Shown here piece after piece: positions 1 through 11,900 of a stretch of 64,000 bases of DNA. Each line of letters opens with the position of its first letter. The stretch's first letter is position 1. The stretch lies in NCBI GenBank assembly GCA_027919835.1, contig JANVFP010000005.1:1116001-1180000 (forward strand), read 5' to 3'. The position numbers were made by a program, and so were the translations under genes. The DNA comes from Lentinula raphanica. Its lineage: Eukaryota > Basidiomycota > Agaricomycetes > Agaricales > Omphalotaceae. Under the pieces are notes generated by a model. That model did not search any database, had not been told where the DNA came from, and was given only the letters and a program-made list of their open reading frames with translations.

Positions 1-305
1 TTAGGGGTAACCTTCCGAGGATGCTCATACCTTTCTTCGTATCGTATCTGAATCGGACTTTGTATAATACACGGATTTTCTATACTCGCATATAATCAGT
101 TGTGAGCGTTTTCTCATCGTCCAGATTCAAAGCCAGCAAGTGGCCACGTCCATTACGTGTATCAGCTCGTTTGAGTTTTGTTACAGTCAGTCGTTGGCGA
201 AAAGGTATATGGATACAAAGGTGTCTACTATGATACAAGAATCATTAGTAACAGTGACTGCTGCAAAATTCTCCATAATAGATATTACGAAGGAGGTTGG
301 ACACT
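1..305. other. Non-coding flank downstream of FCF1
   Basis: Lies beyond the stop codon of the minus-strand FCF1 gene. Short open frames occur on both strands but none has a recognisable motif or a splice pattern. It probably holds the FCF1 3' untranslated region and intergenic DNA. Confidence 0.5.
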
Positions 306-1168
306 CTACACAGGAGCACCCTGATCCGGTAGACGCTCGATGGCATATCGTCTCTTGACAATGTACATCAGCGGAATCCCAGGTATTTGTCGTATCCGCC
401 GTCGAAGTTCCCGATCGCACGTCGCAACGATGTAGCATTTGTGAGCCGTTACCCGTTGGACGAGACAATCATCTGCATATGTACCAGAATGATTGCAGGT
501 CAATCTTTCAAACCGAGGATCCCTAGCGACACTAGAATGCTAGCATCAGTACAGAGAGCAGAGTTTGGAGTAGGAATGATAACACACCGCAGTGCGACTC
601 GATATTTGTGTCCAAGTTTTTCTAGTTCAGCCATCACACAATCTGTTACACAGGGTATACCTATTTCGTAGCAATGAGCCCTTCGGGAAACCCTCCAGCT
701 AGGTTTACGAACGCAACTCACATTTCGCATAGAGACAATCCATCATTCCGCTGATGAGTTCGAGTTTATTCTGTAAGCTGAAGTTGATGAAATTGGTGTC
801 GATGAGGACCCGGTAAGGAGGTACAAGTGATGTGTTATGGGCCAAGAATAAGGAAGAGGCTACAGGCGCTCTGAAGATATGGATTAAGGAGAACGTGGAC
901 AAGACAAGGGGATATGAGCATACACTCGTCGGACTGCCTTTTCTTTGAGCTCTTCTTCTTTTTCCTGCTGCTTGGCTTGATTTTCTTTTCTGGAAGATAT
1001 CATGAGTGTCATTCAAACATGTATTGCGGTCAGGACTTGCAATCGCATGTCTTTTGGATTGAGCATCCGCTTGACTAAAGCAAACTTTTTGGTTTTCTTA
1101 ACCTTGCCCTGCAGCGCAATATCATACGTGATACAGAAGAGGAGCAGGATAAGGTCTTTACTCACCAT
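306..1168 (-). CDS. FCF1: rRNA-processing PIN-domain protein Fcf1/Utp24
   Basis: Fcf1 is the PIN-domain endonuclease of the small-subunit processome that acts in early 18S rRNA cleavage in the nucleolus. The spliced protein is about 200 residues, the usual length. It begins [17 protein letters not shown], continues with a charged [17 protein letters not shown] stretch, then the PIN core: [10 protein letters not shown] (first acidic residue), [41 protein letters not shown] and [13 protein letters not shown]. It ends QGAPV, close to the family's GAPRF tail. The start ATG (1166-1168) is the whole first coding exon; a GTGAGT intron follows and exon 2 opens at 1108. Intron 2 (990-1040) needs a GC donor to give the conserved RLKE. 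Intron 5 uses the acceptor just before TGTCGCTAGG, which restores RVARDPRF. Identification is secure; exon edges are from family alignment by memory. Confidence 0.95.
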
Positions 1169-1492
1169 TTTGACCAATTCCAAGTCTGAGCGATTCGGAT
1201 GAACGGAAGGTGTCAACAATCAAAATTTTCATAGGCGCTCAAGTAAACGCCCATGGTCCACAGAGCGCCACATTATCAGGTGACATTATTGTCTCCATCG
1301 ACGACGACTGCGATGAGGAGCGTTGAGAATTAGGCTATTTTGTAGAGTGCAGAAGTGAGAGTATGATAGAAGGATTGACCAATTTTGTGTTTTTTTGAAC
1401 TTTTTCTACAATGACCTCAAATGTGGCACACATCAAATTTCATACCACAAGTGAATCTGATGAAATCGGAGTCCAATTCTTGAATCCCTACC
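1169..1492. promoter_or_regulatory. Divergent intergenic region FCF1 / C2H2 gene
   Basis: The 324 nt between two divergent start codons must carry both 5' untranslated regions and core promoters. I see no clear TATA box for either gene. Confidence 0.4.
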
Positions 1493-3028
1493 ATGATGAA
1501 CATTTCTGCTCTTCGCCATAATGCGGAAAGCAACGATCCAGTCAGCTCGGAAAGCGAAGAGGGCGAAGAGTGAGTTATACGTCAACTTTGGGCAAGTTTC
1601 TTCAGGGCTAATTAATTACCAAACCATAAGGATAACGCCTTGGCCAGAGCATGTTCACGAAAACTCAACGACCTACGCACCATATGCCGGTGAAAACCAA
1701 TGGGCTACCTTCGAGTGGTCGAATAGAGATGGCAAATCCGTGGCTAGACCCCTTCCGAGAGATCAACAATACCCTGTCAATCTTTTTGGACATAGCGCTG
1801 TGAGCAGTGTGTTCAATTCACTCATCGTTCTTCGAACATTGACCCGTTTCTACAACAGGAACGAGCTTTCGCCGATTTCCCAGAACCAGATAATGACTTA
1901 TCCAGTGGTGAAGACGACAATTTCGCCGCTAATCTTCCTGACTCTCGAGCTCATCGGCCTCGCAGTCCCTCTTCAACTTACGCGGTCTCTAACGAACGCC
2001 ACACTCCGATTGATCCCCAGCTATTACCTTCATTCCAAAACTCGACCTATCGCTTGGGTTTTTCTGATTCGTTCCAATCACAACCCTATGACTATGCATA
2101 TGGTTCAGCAAGCTCGTCCCACGCCGATCCCACTCCTTTTTTAGAAGCCAATGGACCAGCTCTACCCAGAATCTCTATCGGGAGCTATGCAGACGACTCT
2201 GAAACTGGCCGCAGAAGGGTCAAACAACTATTTGATGATACCGAAGCGGTTCAACAATTCTTGAATAATCCGATCACATCCCCGCTATCTGATAGTTCCT
2301 TGGGAGATGTTAGCGCCAAGGCTAAAGGAAAACAACGACATGTGGAGGATGCAGAGGAGTTCCTTATTCCTAACATACAAATGTCGGGCCTTCGTCTTGG
2401 AGTCGATATGCAGGCAAAGGGAACTCGTACTTCACCTCGACTTGAATCCAAAGATGGTGATAGAAGGACTGGTCGTTCTCGTAGTTCGACTACAGGGTCT
2501 GTGTATTATGAAGAGGAAGAAGGCGACGACGATGATGAGGATGATGAAGAATATACGGGGAAACGCCTTAGAAAAACCGCCTCGCGATTGTTGAACACTG
2601 GTAGTCGTTCGCGTCGCTCACGAGCGGCCACTTCTCGTTCAGGAAAGCGCACTGTCACCTCAGAAGGAGAAGAAGATAGCCCTCTGGAGCGATCTGTAGA
2701 GGGTCTCCCTTCACTTTTACCTTCGCCCTCGACTAAAACGAGTGGAAAGAAGCGCAGAACTAATCGCTATCCATGCCCAGTCCCGTCATGCAAAGAAACA
2801 TTTACCCGGAGAAATGATGTCAGACGGCATATTCGGAATGCAGCGGTACATCGAGATTCACCGGAAGCTTTAGCATTACTTGGTGAAGCGGTTGGAACAG
2901 GAACTCGGTGCAAGTTCTGTAATGCTGATTTATCGCGTTCGGACGCGAGAATGCGTCACGAACGCGCATCTGCTTGTGGAAAACGGACAACACAGAAAAT
3001 GAAGGATCAGATGCTCATGAGGACTTGA
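1493..3028 (+). CDS. C2H2 zinc-finger protein, putative transcription factor
   Basis: The last exon is open to the stop at 3028. It encodes a low-complexity acidic and basic region (EEEEGDDDDEDDEE, then Ser/Arg-rich) followed by a C-terminal C2H2 pair. Finger one is YPCPVPSCKETFTRRNDVRR with its HIRNAAVH; finger two is a degenerate CKFCNADLSRSDARMRH with the last ligand replaced by a Cys. This suggests a nuclear DNA-binding protein; no ortholog is recognised. The start at 1493 is inferred from an acidic first exon (MMNISALRHNAES...) that ends at a GTGAGT donor at 1570. Exons between about 1630 and 1900 are uncertain: an in-frame stop near 1790 requires an intron. From about 1830 the frame runs cleanly (IDPFLQQERAFADFPEPDND) to the end. 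Confidence 0.75.
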
Positions 3029-4201
3029 AGAATGTTATGTGTCAGTTCCTTCGTTGGCGTTTTCTAACACCGATTTTTCCAGATATCAATATCGCCATTA
3101 CTCATTAACATATTCAAAATTATCACTACATTATACAGATAGATTAGCTCTATCAATTATCGGTATTCAGATTATTGACCATCTGGAATGTTGTTGGTGT
3201 ACTTCCACGGACCAATCCCCTTCTCATCCGGTGATCCCTATTATCCAGCCTTCACAGCTTTTCTCATTTCTTTCGAACTAGTTATGAGTCGTCCTTGACT
3301 TTCGTGGATCCCTGGAACCCTTTCTACTCGCCTACTAGATGCCTCTCCGTCTAGTCCGGAAGATAAGTTCAGAATTTTCACCCTCTGTCGGATATTCAGA
3401 GTAATGGCTATGCTGATGGGTAATTGAGTCATTTGCGCGCCAAACGATTGCTTCATGCGGCCTTCGAACAACACAACTCAGTTCTCAATGTTTAGAACCA
3501 CTGGAATTCTGAGTTCACATGGAATGTTGAAATCGGATAGGGTTCATTCCGATCCCGCATTCTGCTATCTGCGGTGCTGCCTCGAGGCGAGCTTGGACAA
3601 GAAGAGAACAAAGGAAGAACACACATAGGTGAGCTTCTCAACAAATATCTCGGATTCTGGTGACTGACTTTCGACGGTATGAATCCTCATGGCGATCGAA
3701 GACCGTCATGAACCAGGGGGGTTGTATAAGCTGACTATGCATATTACATTCTATCGACGTCTAGGAAGCGGGCCAGTCTTCTGACCAACAGACCATTTCA
3801 GTGGCAAAACAGATGACCCAGAAGGCAATGGAGCAACATTCATCGGCATCTCGTGCGAGAAATTTCGGGGCTGAACGTTTGAAAGATTGGCAGCTCGCTT
3901 TTGAGTTGGGTGGTTGTGGATAATTGCCATGTTCTTGAAGATGGCACTGTAATCACCTGTTTTTCTTTCCGTTCTGAAACTGATGTTGGCGTAAGAATCC
4001 CTTCAAGTGCAGATCAAAACGGTGCAGTGGTTCTATAACCTTTCTATATCCAGATACTTACGCCCAGAACGTAATATTCAAGGCACGCCTCTGGTATATA
4101 AGGCCTACATCCTCGTCCTGTGAACGTATCTTCGTTCCCTTCAAACTCTACCATATACTTTATTATCCTCCTCGTTTAATCTTTATCGTAATACCGCAAT
4201 C
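3029..4201. other. Intergenic region upstream of PAL
   Basis: About 1.17 kb without a convincing gene on either strand. Open frames are short and lack motifs. The last 110 nt contain the PAL core promoter. The remainder is probably the 3' end of the zinc-finger transcript and PAL upstream regulatory DNA. Confidence 0.5.
4095..4101 (+). promoter_or_regulatory. TATA box of the PAL gene
   Basis: TATATAA lies about 100 nt upstream of the PAL start codon, followed by a pyrimidine-rich leader. Spacing suits a transcription start near 4125-4135. Strong TATA boxes are typical of highly inducible genes, which fits PAL, but regulation is inferred. Confidence 0.6.
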
Positions 4202-6931
4202 ATGGTTATGCTCTCCTCAGAAACCCGTACCGGTGTCCAAAGGCGTCGTTCCTCCGCTGCTACTCTTCCCTTTGGCGACGGGATCATAAAAGTGCACGCA
4301 TCGAAACCTATAAAACCAATGTCAACGCTCCCTACCGAACTTCCCTTGCTTCAGCACTTTATAGACTCTACCGCAGAGCTTGAGTTTTACAGGTCAGTGC
4401 TATATTGATTCGATATGTTCGGATGACAGACGTTAACGATATCAATACTGCCAAACTTGTGTGGGTCTACAGATGTGGTAAAAACGTGACTGTAGACGGC
4501 AAGGGTCTCTCAATCGCGGCTGTCGTTGCGGCTTCGAGACATGCAGCTTCAATCCAATTAGATCTATCTCCCAAGACCAAGGACAAAGTCGACCAAAGCC
4601 GTAAAACCATCGCGGACAAGGTCGATAATGGGATATCTGTTTATGGTACAGTGATGTTGTGACTGTTCCGCGAATGTGCTAAGTGGTCGCTGTCTTGTAG
4701 GGGTATCCACTGGATTTGGTGGAAGTGCAGACACGAGGACAGATTCACCATTAGCCCTCGGACATGCTCTTTTGCAGATGCAACACGCCGGAGTTCTCCC
4801 TTCCTCGACCAAAAACCTAGAGGTTCTTCCTCTGCTTGATCCTATGGGATCAGTTATGCCGGAAGCTTGGGTCCGTGCGGCTATGTTGGTCCGCATGAAC
4901 TCCCTTATCCGTGGGCACTCCGGAGTTCGTTGGGAACTCATTGAGAGAATGAATCTAGTCCTATCTGCCAATGTCACTCCTGTAGTTCCGCTTCGAGGAA
5001 GTATATCAGCTTCCGGAGGTGGGTAATCCGACAACAAGATTCGTGCATTAGAACTCATGATCCTCTTATAGATCTCTCTCCTCTCTCCTATATCGCAGGT
5101 ACACTCTGCGGAAATCCTTCGATCAGAGTTTTTGATGGACCTTCCGTTTCTGGGCTCCGGCAAATGGTTTCGAGTCGCGAAGCTCTTGCACGACACAATA
5201 TCGAGCCCATTCCACTGGCCTCAAAAGAACACCTGGGGATTTTGAATGGCACGGCGTTCTCTGCAGCGGTTGCTTCTCTGGCGTTGGACGATGCAGTCAA
5301 ACTGACATTGCTATCGCACGTTCTTACTGCTATGGGGGTTGAAGCTCTCTGTGGTACCAGAGGATCTTTCCATCCATTCATTCATGATGTCGCTCGTCCT
5401 CATCCCGGCCAAATAGAATCAGCGAAGCTAGTCTGGAACCTTCTTGAGAATAGCCAGTTCGCAGTCCTTCAAGAAAACGAAGTCACCATCGAGGAAGATG
5501 ATGGTACCCTTCGCCAGGATCGATATTCTCTTCGAACAGCTCCTCAGTTCCTGGGACCTCAAATCGAAGATCTGCTAGCGTCGCTTGCTACGGTAACGAA
5601 GGAGTGTAATTCGAGTAAGCTGACCTGTTTTCTGAACGCCTGTGACATGTTCTGATCTTCGCACTAGCAACCGATAATCCCCTCGTAGACGGCACAACGG
5701 GTCATGTACATCATGGGGGAATTTCCAAGCCATGGCAGTCACTAACGCCATGGAGAAAACGCGTCTATCACTCCATCATATCGGAAAGTTGATGTTTGCT
5801 CAATGTGCAGAGCTCATGGATCCATCTATGAATCGTGGACTTCCTCCTTCGTTGGCATCAACCGATCCCTCCTTGAACTACCATGCAAAAGGAATAGATA
5901 TTGCCACAGCTGCGTACGTGGGGGAATTAGGTTACTTGGCTTCACCGGTGTCTACCCATATCCAGTCCGCAGAAATGGTGAGTTCGTCTTTCAGGTGATC
6001 TTGACCTATCTCATTAACGAGCCGCTCTTCAATGGTAGCATAATCAGGCAGTCAAGTAAGTCATGTTTCGAGACGATATTGCTCGGTGCTCATATTCTTT
6101 CATAGTTCCTTGGCTTTGATATCTGCGAGACAAACTTTGACCTCTCTGGATGTGCTGTCAATTCTCATGTCATCCTACCTATACGTTCTTTGTCAAGGTA
6201 CAAATATTCATGCATCTTTGCACGCCATACCAGTTCTGACTCTGGGATCTAGCGTTGGATCTGCGTGCTCTACAACACGAGTTCCTGGTCGGTCTGAGTA
6301 ATATCTGCCATGAAGAGTTCAACGCTTCCTTTGGCTCAGTATTACCCACATCCGAAACATCTGTGGTCGAGCAACATGTGCGCAAAGCAGCTATTGCTAC
6401 ATTCGAGAAAACCAGCACCTTAGATCTATACGAGAGGATGTACAAGGTCGCAGCCTCCAGTTCAACTGTTCTTGTTGATTTCCTCACGCGGTCTGCCAAC
6501 GAGGACGCGACCTCTTCATTGGTCCACATACCAGAGTTCCGTCGCCGTTTCGCGGAAAAGCTAGTCCTACTCATGGATGAGCTTCGTGAAGCATATTTGT
6601 TTGGAAAACGCGGTCCCTCTCCTGCGAGTCCATATCTCGCCAAAACTAAACCAGTCTACGAATTCGTTAGATTGACTCTAGGTGAGTCTTGTCTGGTCTT
6701 GTTTGCTGCAGTCCTTGACTGATTTCCACCAGGAATTCGGATGCACGGATCTGAAAATTATAATCGCTTCATCAACGGTCATGGATTCGACGAAGGTACA
6801 GTGGGTGAGGCGGTTTCCTTGATACACGAAGTGAGTATACTCTCTATGTAATTGATTAAACTCATCATAATGCTCCTTAGGCTATCCGAGACGGAAAAAT
6901 GCAACAAGCCATGATTGCGTCGCTCGTTTGA
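4202..6931 (+). CDS. PAL: Phenylalanine ammonia-lyase (PAL)
   Basis: PAL deaminates L-phenylalanine to trans-cinnamate and ammonia in the cytosol. The spliced protein is about 730-740 residues, normal for fungal PAL. Signatures in order: the catalytic tyrosine loop [20 protein letters not shown]; the MIO-forming Ala-Ser-Gly in [34 protein letters not shown]; the [15 protein letters not shown] block; [19 protein letters not shown]; and a C-terminal helical shielding domain ending in [19 protein letters not shown] and a short [16 protein letters not shown] tail. Start ATG at 4202 is the first in frame and follows a TATA box. At least eight short introns interrupt it; one (5019-5071) falls directly after the MIO triad. 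PAL and tyrosine ammonia-lyase cannot be told apart here with certainty. Confidence 0.95.
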
Positions 6932-7203
6932 ACTCCTTAGTATTCATAAGTCCCTCATGGTATCTAGTACTATATTATTACTTTATCTGTTTCTTTATTG
7001 TATCAGCTTCTACCAAGTAGTGATAATGTTGGGGGCATGTAGCATTTACTCAGTACTGTTTGTTTTTCATAACTCAATCCAAAAATTCCAGGTGCGAACT
7101 CAGAAATAACTCTCTGATCCGATAACTTCATCTGAAACGGGCCAGCCCAATGGCGACTCCCAGTGGGTGACTCCCAGGCCTTGTCAAAGTTGAACTGAGC
7201 GCC

Positions 7204-8812
7204 ATGGACCGTAAAGTTCTGATATTGGGAGCTGGCTGTTTTGGGGTTTCAACAGCCTTTCATTTGCTCAAGCGAGGCTTCAAAGATGTTACAATCATCG
7301 AACGATCGGGTAACTTCCCAGCGAAGGATGCAAGTTCAAACGATATCAACCGAAGTCAATCTCCCAATCCCTCCATGGTTCGATTGCTGACAACTCTGCC
7401 TTTCCGTGTAGTTGTTCGAACATCGTATTCTGACCCTTTCTATGCCAAGCTTGCAAAAGAAGCTATTCAATCATGGAGAAAAGACAAAGATATCTGGGAA
7501 GACAGTTATCACGAGTAACTATCAGATCTAACCACATCCTTTGACTCGCCCCTTGCGCCCTGCTAATCTGTCTGGAATTTTTTACAGATCTGGTGTCCTC
7601 GTTGTACTAGGGACGTCGGACTATGCAAACGAGGCCTATCTGAATGACAAGCAACAAGGGTTGCGAATCAAAGAGTTTAGCCAAACTTCGGATATTCACG
7701 AAAGCTTTCCTCTGCTGTCTCTATCTAACAGTGAGACCACAGCATATCTGAACTATGACGGCGGCTGGGTTGACGCTGGAAGAGCGACATTTCTCCTGAC
7801 TAAGAAGGTGGTATCTCTTGGGGCTAAGTTGATCTTAGGAAAACGAGCCACTAAATTGATTCGAAAAGACGGCAACACAGAAGCTGTAGAGCTCGACGAT
7901 GGTACGATTGTCGAAGCATCCCTAGTGGTTATCGCCGCAGGACCGTGGACCCCATCGATTTTACCTGAGTTAGGTTACGAAGATACCTCTGTTGCAACTG
8001 GGTAAGATGAAATAATATTTGTATTGGGTCAACCATCTCAAAAATGGACAGACAATGCGTGGCAATGGTCCAACTTTCAGCGGAGGAAGCTGCTCAATAC
8101 CGTGGCGTACCAGTTATCCTGGATTTCGGAGCAGCGTTCTATTGCTTTCCGGTGGGTTGTACACATCAGTATAACAGAGTATTAACTTCTTTTTTCACAT
8201 GATCCTTGGTATGATTGCAGCCTACAGATGAAAATGTCGTCAAATTTGCCATTCATGCACCTGGCATCACTCATACTGTTGGCAAGGTTTCAGTTCCACG
8301 AACTGTGATCACTCATCCAAACGATGGTTTGTTCATACCAAAAACCTATGCCCAAAGACTTCGGGATGGACTTGCTGCTGTATATCCGGACCTGGCAAAG
8401 AAGGAATTTTCCAATACAAGGCTCTGCTGGTAAATCGAGGCCATCATACGATTCAATGTCTGAGTCTTCTCCTCGCATTGCCAGGTATAACGACTCTCCA
8501 GATGGTGATTGGATCATTGGAAGGCATTCAACCGACCAGTCAATAATGTTTGCCACAGGGGGAAGTGGGCATGCATTCAAGGTCCGTTGATGAGCCACTT
8601 CCTCTTGTCATCTGGCGCGTATAACATGCACCTAGTTCCTTCCTGTCATTGGAAGCCTTGTGGCGGATGCAATACAAGGCACGTTGGACCCGTCTCTCGA
8701 ACGCAAATTCGCCTTCAAACGTGATATAACGCATGTAGACGGCTCTCGAGATGGAATAGGGATGGTTCGCGAAGAGTTGAATGTAGATGAACTTTGGGGA
8801 CCCAAGAAGTGA
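7204..8812 (+). CDS. FAD-dependent amine oxidase, fructosyl-amino-acid / sarcosine oxidase family
   Basis: Flavoprotein of the DAO/MSOX superfamily, which oxidises secondary amines, including fructosyl amino acids, sarcosine and pipecolate, with release of H2O2. The N-terminus MDRKVLILGAGCFGVSTAF carries the GxGxxG dinucleotide site and the II-E-R end of the Rossmann beta-alpha-beta unit. Then come IVRTSYSDPFYAKLAKEAI, the substrate-side GGWVDAGRATF, VVIAAGPWTPSILPELG, and near the C-terminus a LCW motif whose Cys fits the covalent FAD attachment site. The flavin-proximal DGDWIIGRH and FATGGSGHAFK follow. The LCW motif is rebuilt across a GTAAAT intron. Length is about 430 residues, normal. 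No C-terminal SKL peroxisome signal is seen (it ends ELWGPKK), unlike many relatives. Substrate unknown. Confidence 0.85.
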
Positions 8813-8961
8813 AGGTTCCAGGGCTTTGTAAATATTGTGTAGATATTCGTGATTCGTTAAATCTGAGATACTCTAGATGCCGGAAGATCAGTATGATACA
8901 TACAGAGCACAATTGCTCTTTTTGTGTTAGACGTGCGCCAGTGAACTTCAGTGATGTCCGT

Positions 8962-11900
8962 CTAAACCCGCGAGCCTACAAACTCTCTCCATGACTTCAC
9001 CTCCGAGGGTATACGTCCTTCGTTGTAGCCTTTCAAGCCACCTTGGGGTATTTTTCTCGCCAAGCTTTCCACAAACAGTTGAGCATTACGAGCATTGTTG
9101 ATCAATGGGAGTCCGAAATCGACAGCGTTTCTGATTAAGGTAAGTGAGTCCTTGTATTCATAGAAGACAAGGAGAAAAGGAATCACCGTCGAGCGACATA
9201 ATCTTCATCTGTGAAGGATGTAGCTCGAGATTTTGCGAGATTGACAACACATTGGATGTCATACTCGTCAAAGACTTCTCGCAGCTTTCTCTTGTCCTTG
9301 GTCGGGAAGAAAATTCGTTTGGCTGACATGTATGGGATGTCATTCAGGAACTCCTCGACGACGGGCGATGAGCAGTAGAGCTTGAATCCTAATTCAAACA
9401 GTTTTTTCGCTACAACCGTCATTTCAGGCTTGCTGACATCACCACCTAAGAGCACACCGGAGCCTGCGCGAGGAACTTTGAACCCGGTCGTGCTTAGAGA
9501 AGAAGCCCAGTAAGCTTCGTATACGTCTTTTCCGAAACTCGCAACTTCGCCAGTACTGGCCATTTCTAGACAAATGCGTTATGAAAACCGGTAGCGTGAG
9601 TATAGAGGCTACTTACCGACACCCAAGAAAGGATCAGCACCCGGAAGACGCGTCCATGAGAACTGTGACACTTTGATCGCGGTGTAATCTCTCTTCTGCG
9701 CCATTAAATCAACGGGTTCGGGAACGTCCCGCCCTACGATAGCAGCAGTAGCAGTATCGACAAAATTGCGACCGAGGACTTTGGACACAAAGGGGAATGA
9801 CCGGGAGGCGCGCAAATTGCACTCGATAACCTTGAGGTCGGCCTCTTCCTCCGTCCCATTAGACTTCCTGATAATTTGCATGTTGAAAGGTCCGGAGATT
9901 TCGAACGCAGCGGCAACTTTCCCAGCGATGGTCTTCAGACGAGCCATCTCGCTTTCGGATAAGGAGAAGGGCGGCAGGACAAGGGTGGCGTCACCAGAAT
10001 GGACACCGGCATTCTCGACATGTTCGGATACAGCGTGTATCAAGAGTTTGCCTTGGTGCGCAACGGCATCGACATCAATCTCTTGAGCATCGTCGATGAA
10101 TTTGGAAATGACAACTGGGTGAAGAGGGGAAACGGAGGCCGCGGCAGAAAGTTTGTACTCGAGATCAGACTCTTGATATACGACATTCATGGCTGCGCCA
10201 GAAAGAACATAAGACGGCCGAATTAGAACCGGATATCTGGTGACGAAAGGACAACATGATGAGATGACATATGAATTAGCACTTGTTGTACTCACCCAAC
10301 CTTATCCGCGAACTGTTTAGCAGCCGCGACAGTTGTCACTTCTGTCCACTCGGGTTGGTCTACCCCAATACTATCAAGTACAGAAGAGAATTTGTGTCGA
10401 TCTTCTGCATTATCAATTTGCTCGGGATCGGTTCCTAGAACGTTAACATTTGCCTTCTTAAGCCGGAGGGCAATGTTTTGTGGAAGTTGACCTAACGAAA
10501 TGTGTGTTTGGATGATTCAAACTGTACAAGGATTTCACATACCCCGACACTGACAATGACTCCTTGTGCTTGCTCAAGTTCGTATATATCCATCACGCGT
10601 TCGTAGCCGAGTTCTTCGAAGTATAGACGGTCAGCCTCGTCAAAGTCGGTTGAGACGGTTTCCGGGTTGTAGTTAATCATGATGGTACGTTTCCCCATGT
10701 CGCGCAACTTTCGTGCGCAAGTCACCGCACACCAGTCGAACTCGACACTGCTCCCGATACGATACACGCCACTACCGAGAACCATAGTGCCGTTTTCATC
10801 GAACTCAACATCATGCTCGGAGGCGTTGTAAGTCGTGTAAAGGTAATTGGTGTGTGCAGGGAACTCCGCAGCAAGAGTGTCGATCCTCTTCACGAACGGT
10901 GTTATGCCGAAGGATTTGCGATGGGCGCGAACCTGGTCCTCGGTCGAGGACACGAGATCTGCTATCTGTGCGTCAGCAAAACCCATACGCTTTGCACGAG
11001 TCATCAATTCGGCATCGATATGTTCGAGCGATCCAGCCGCCTTGAGGCTATGATGAGTTTGAACAATGTTGTCAACTTTGTACAGGAACCACTGTGATAA
11101 CATCAGACGTTATACATATATGAAAATTTGAAAGTAATGACCTTGTCAATCTTGGTTAAGTCGTGAAGCTGATCGACAGTGTAATTCTTCTTATACATTG
11201 CGTACGCGATGGCGAACAAACGCATATCGGTAGGGTGAGTCAAAGCATGATCTAAGTCTTCAGGTTCAATGTAAACCTCGAAGCCTTTCCAGCGGGGATC
11301 GACCTGTCTGATAGCTTTCTGGAGACTTTCCTCAAAGGTACGACCAATGGCCATGACTTCTCCAACAGACTTCATAGCTGAGCCGACTTCACGATTAACC
11401 TGGGAAGAAAATTTGGCTAAATCCCATTTTGGAATTTTGGTGACGATATAGTCCAAAGAGGGCTCGAAGCAGGCAGTCGTGGTTTTTGTGACGGCATTGG
11501 GAAGTTCAGGCAAGGTGTACCCAAGAGCTATTTTGGCGGCGGTGTATGCTAGAGGATATCCAGTAGCTTTGGAGGCGAGAGCGCTGAGGCCTTGATTGAG
11601 CAAATCATAGGGTTGATTGACTTGGAAAAAATTTACCTGGACCGACTTAACCTACAATAGAGAAGAGAAATCAACAGCAGTTCAGAGAAGACAACGTGAA
11701 TTTATACCGAGCGTTTACTTCGATTACACAGTACTCCCTTGATTTTGGGTTCAACGCGTACTGAATATTACATTCTCCAACGACACCAAGATGGCGAATG
11801 ACCTTGAGAGCGGCAGTCCGAAGCATATGGTATTCATCGTCTGGGAGGGTTTGTGAAGGTGCAACCACGATGGAATCACCAGTATGTGTGCCGAGAGGAT

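Noticed and set aside
1521..2144. 207-codon plus-strand frame in the first C2H2 gene
   Set aside because: The neighbouring frame carries the Asp/Ser-rich sequence that runs into the zinc fingers; this long frame continues alongside as a shadow, though part may be a true exon near 1630-1790.
4564..5196. 210-codon minus-strand frame opposite PAL
   Set aside because: The plus strand encodes invariant PAL motifs over the same bases; the minus frame has no recognisable content.
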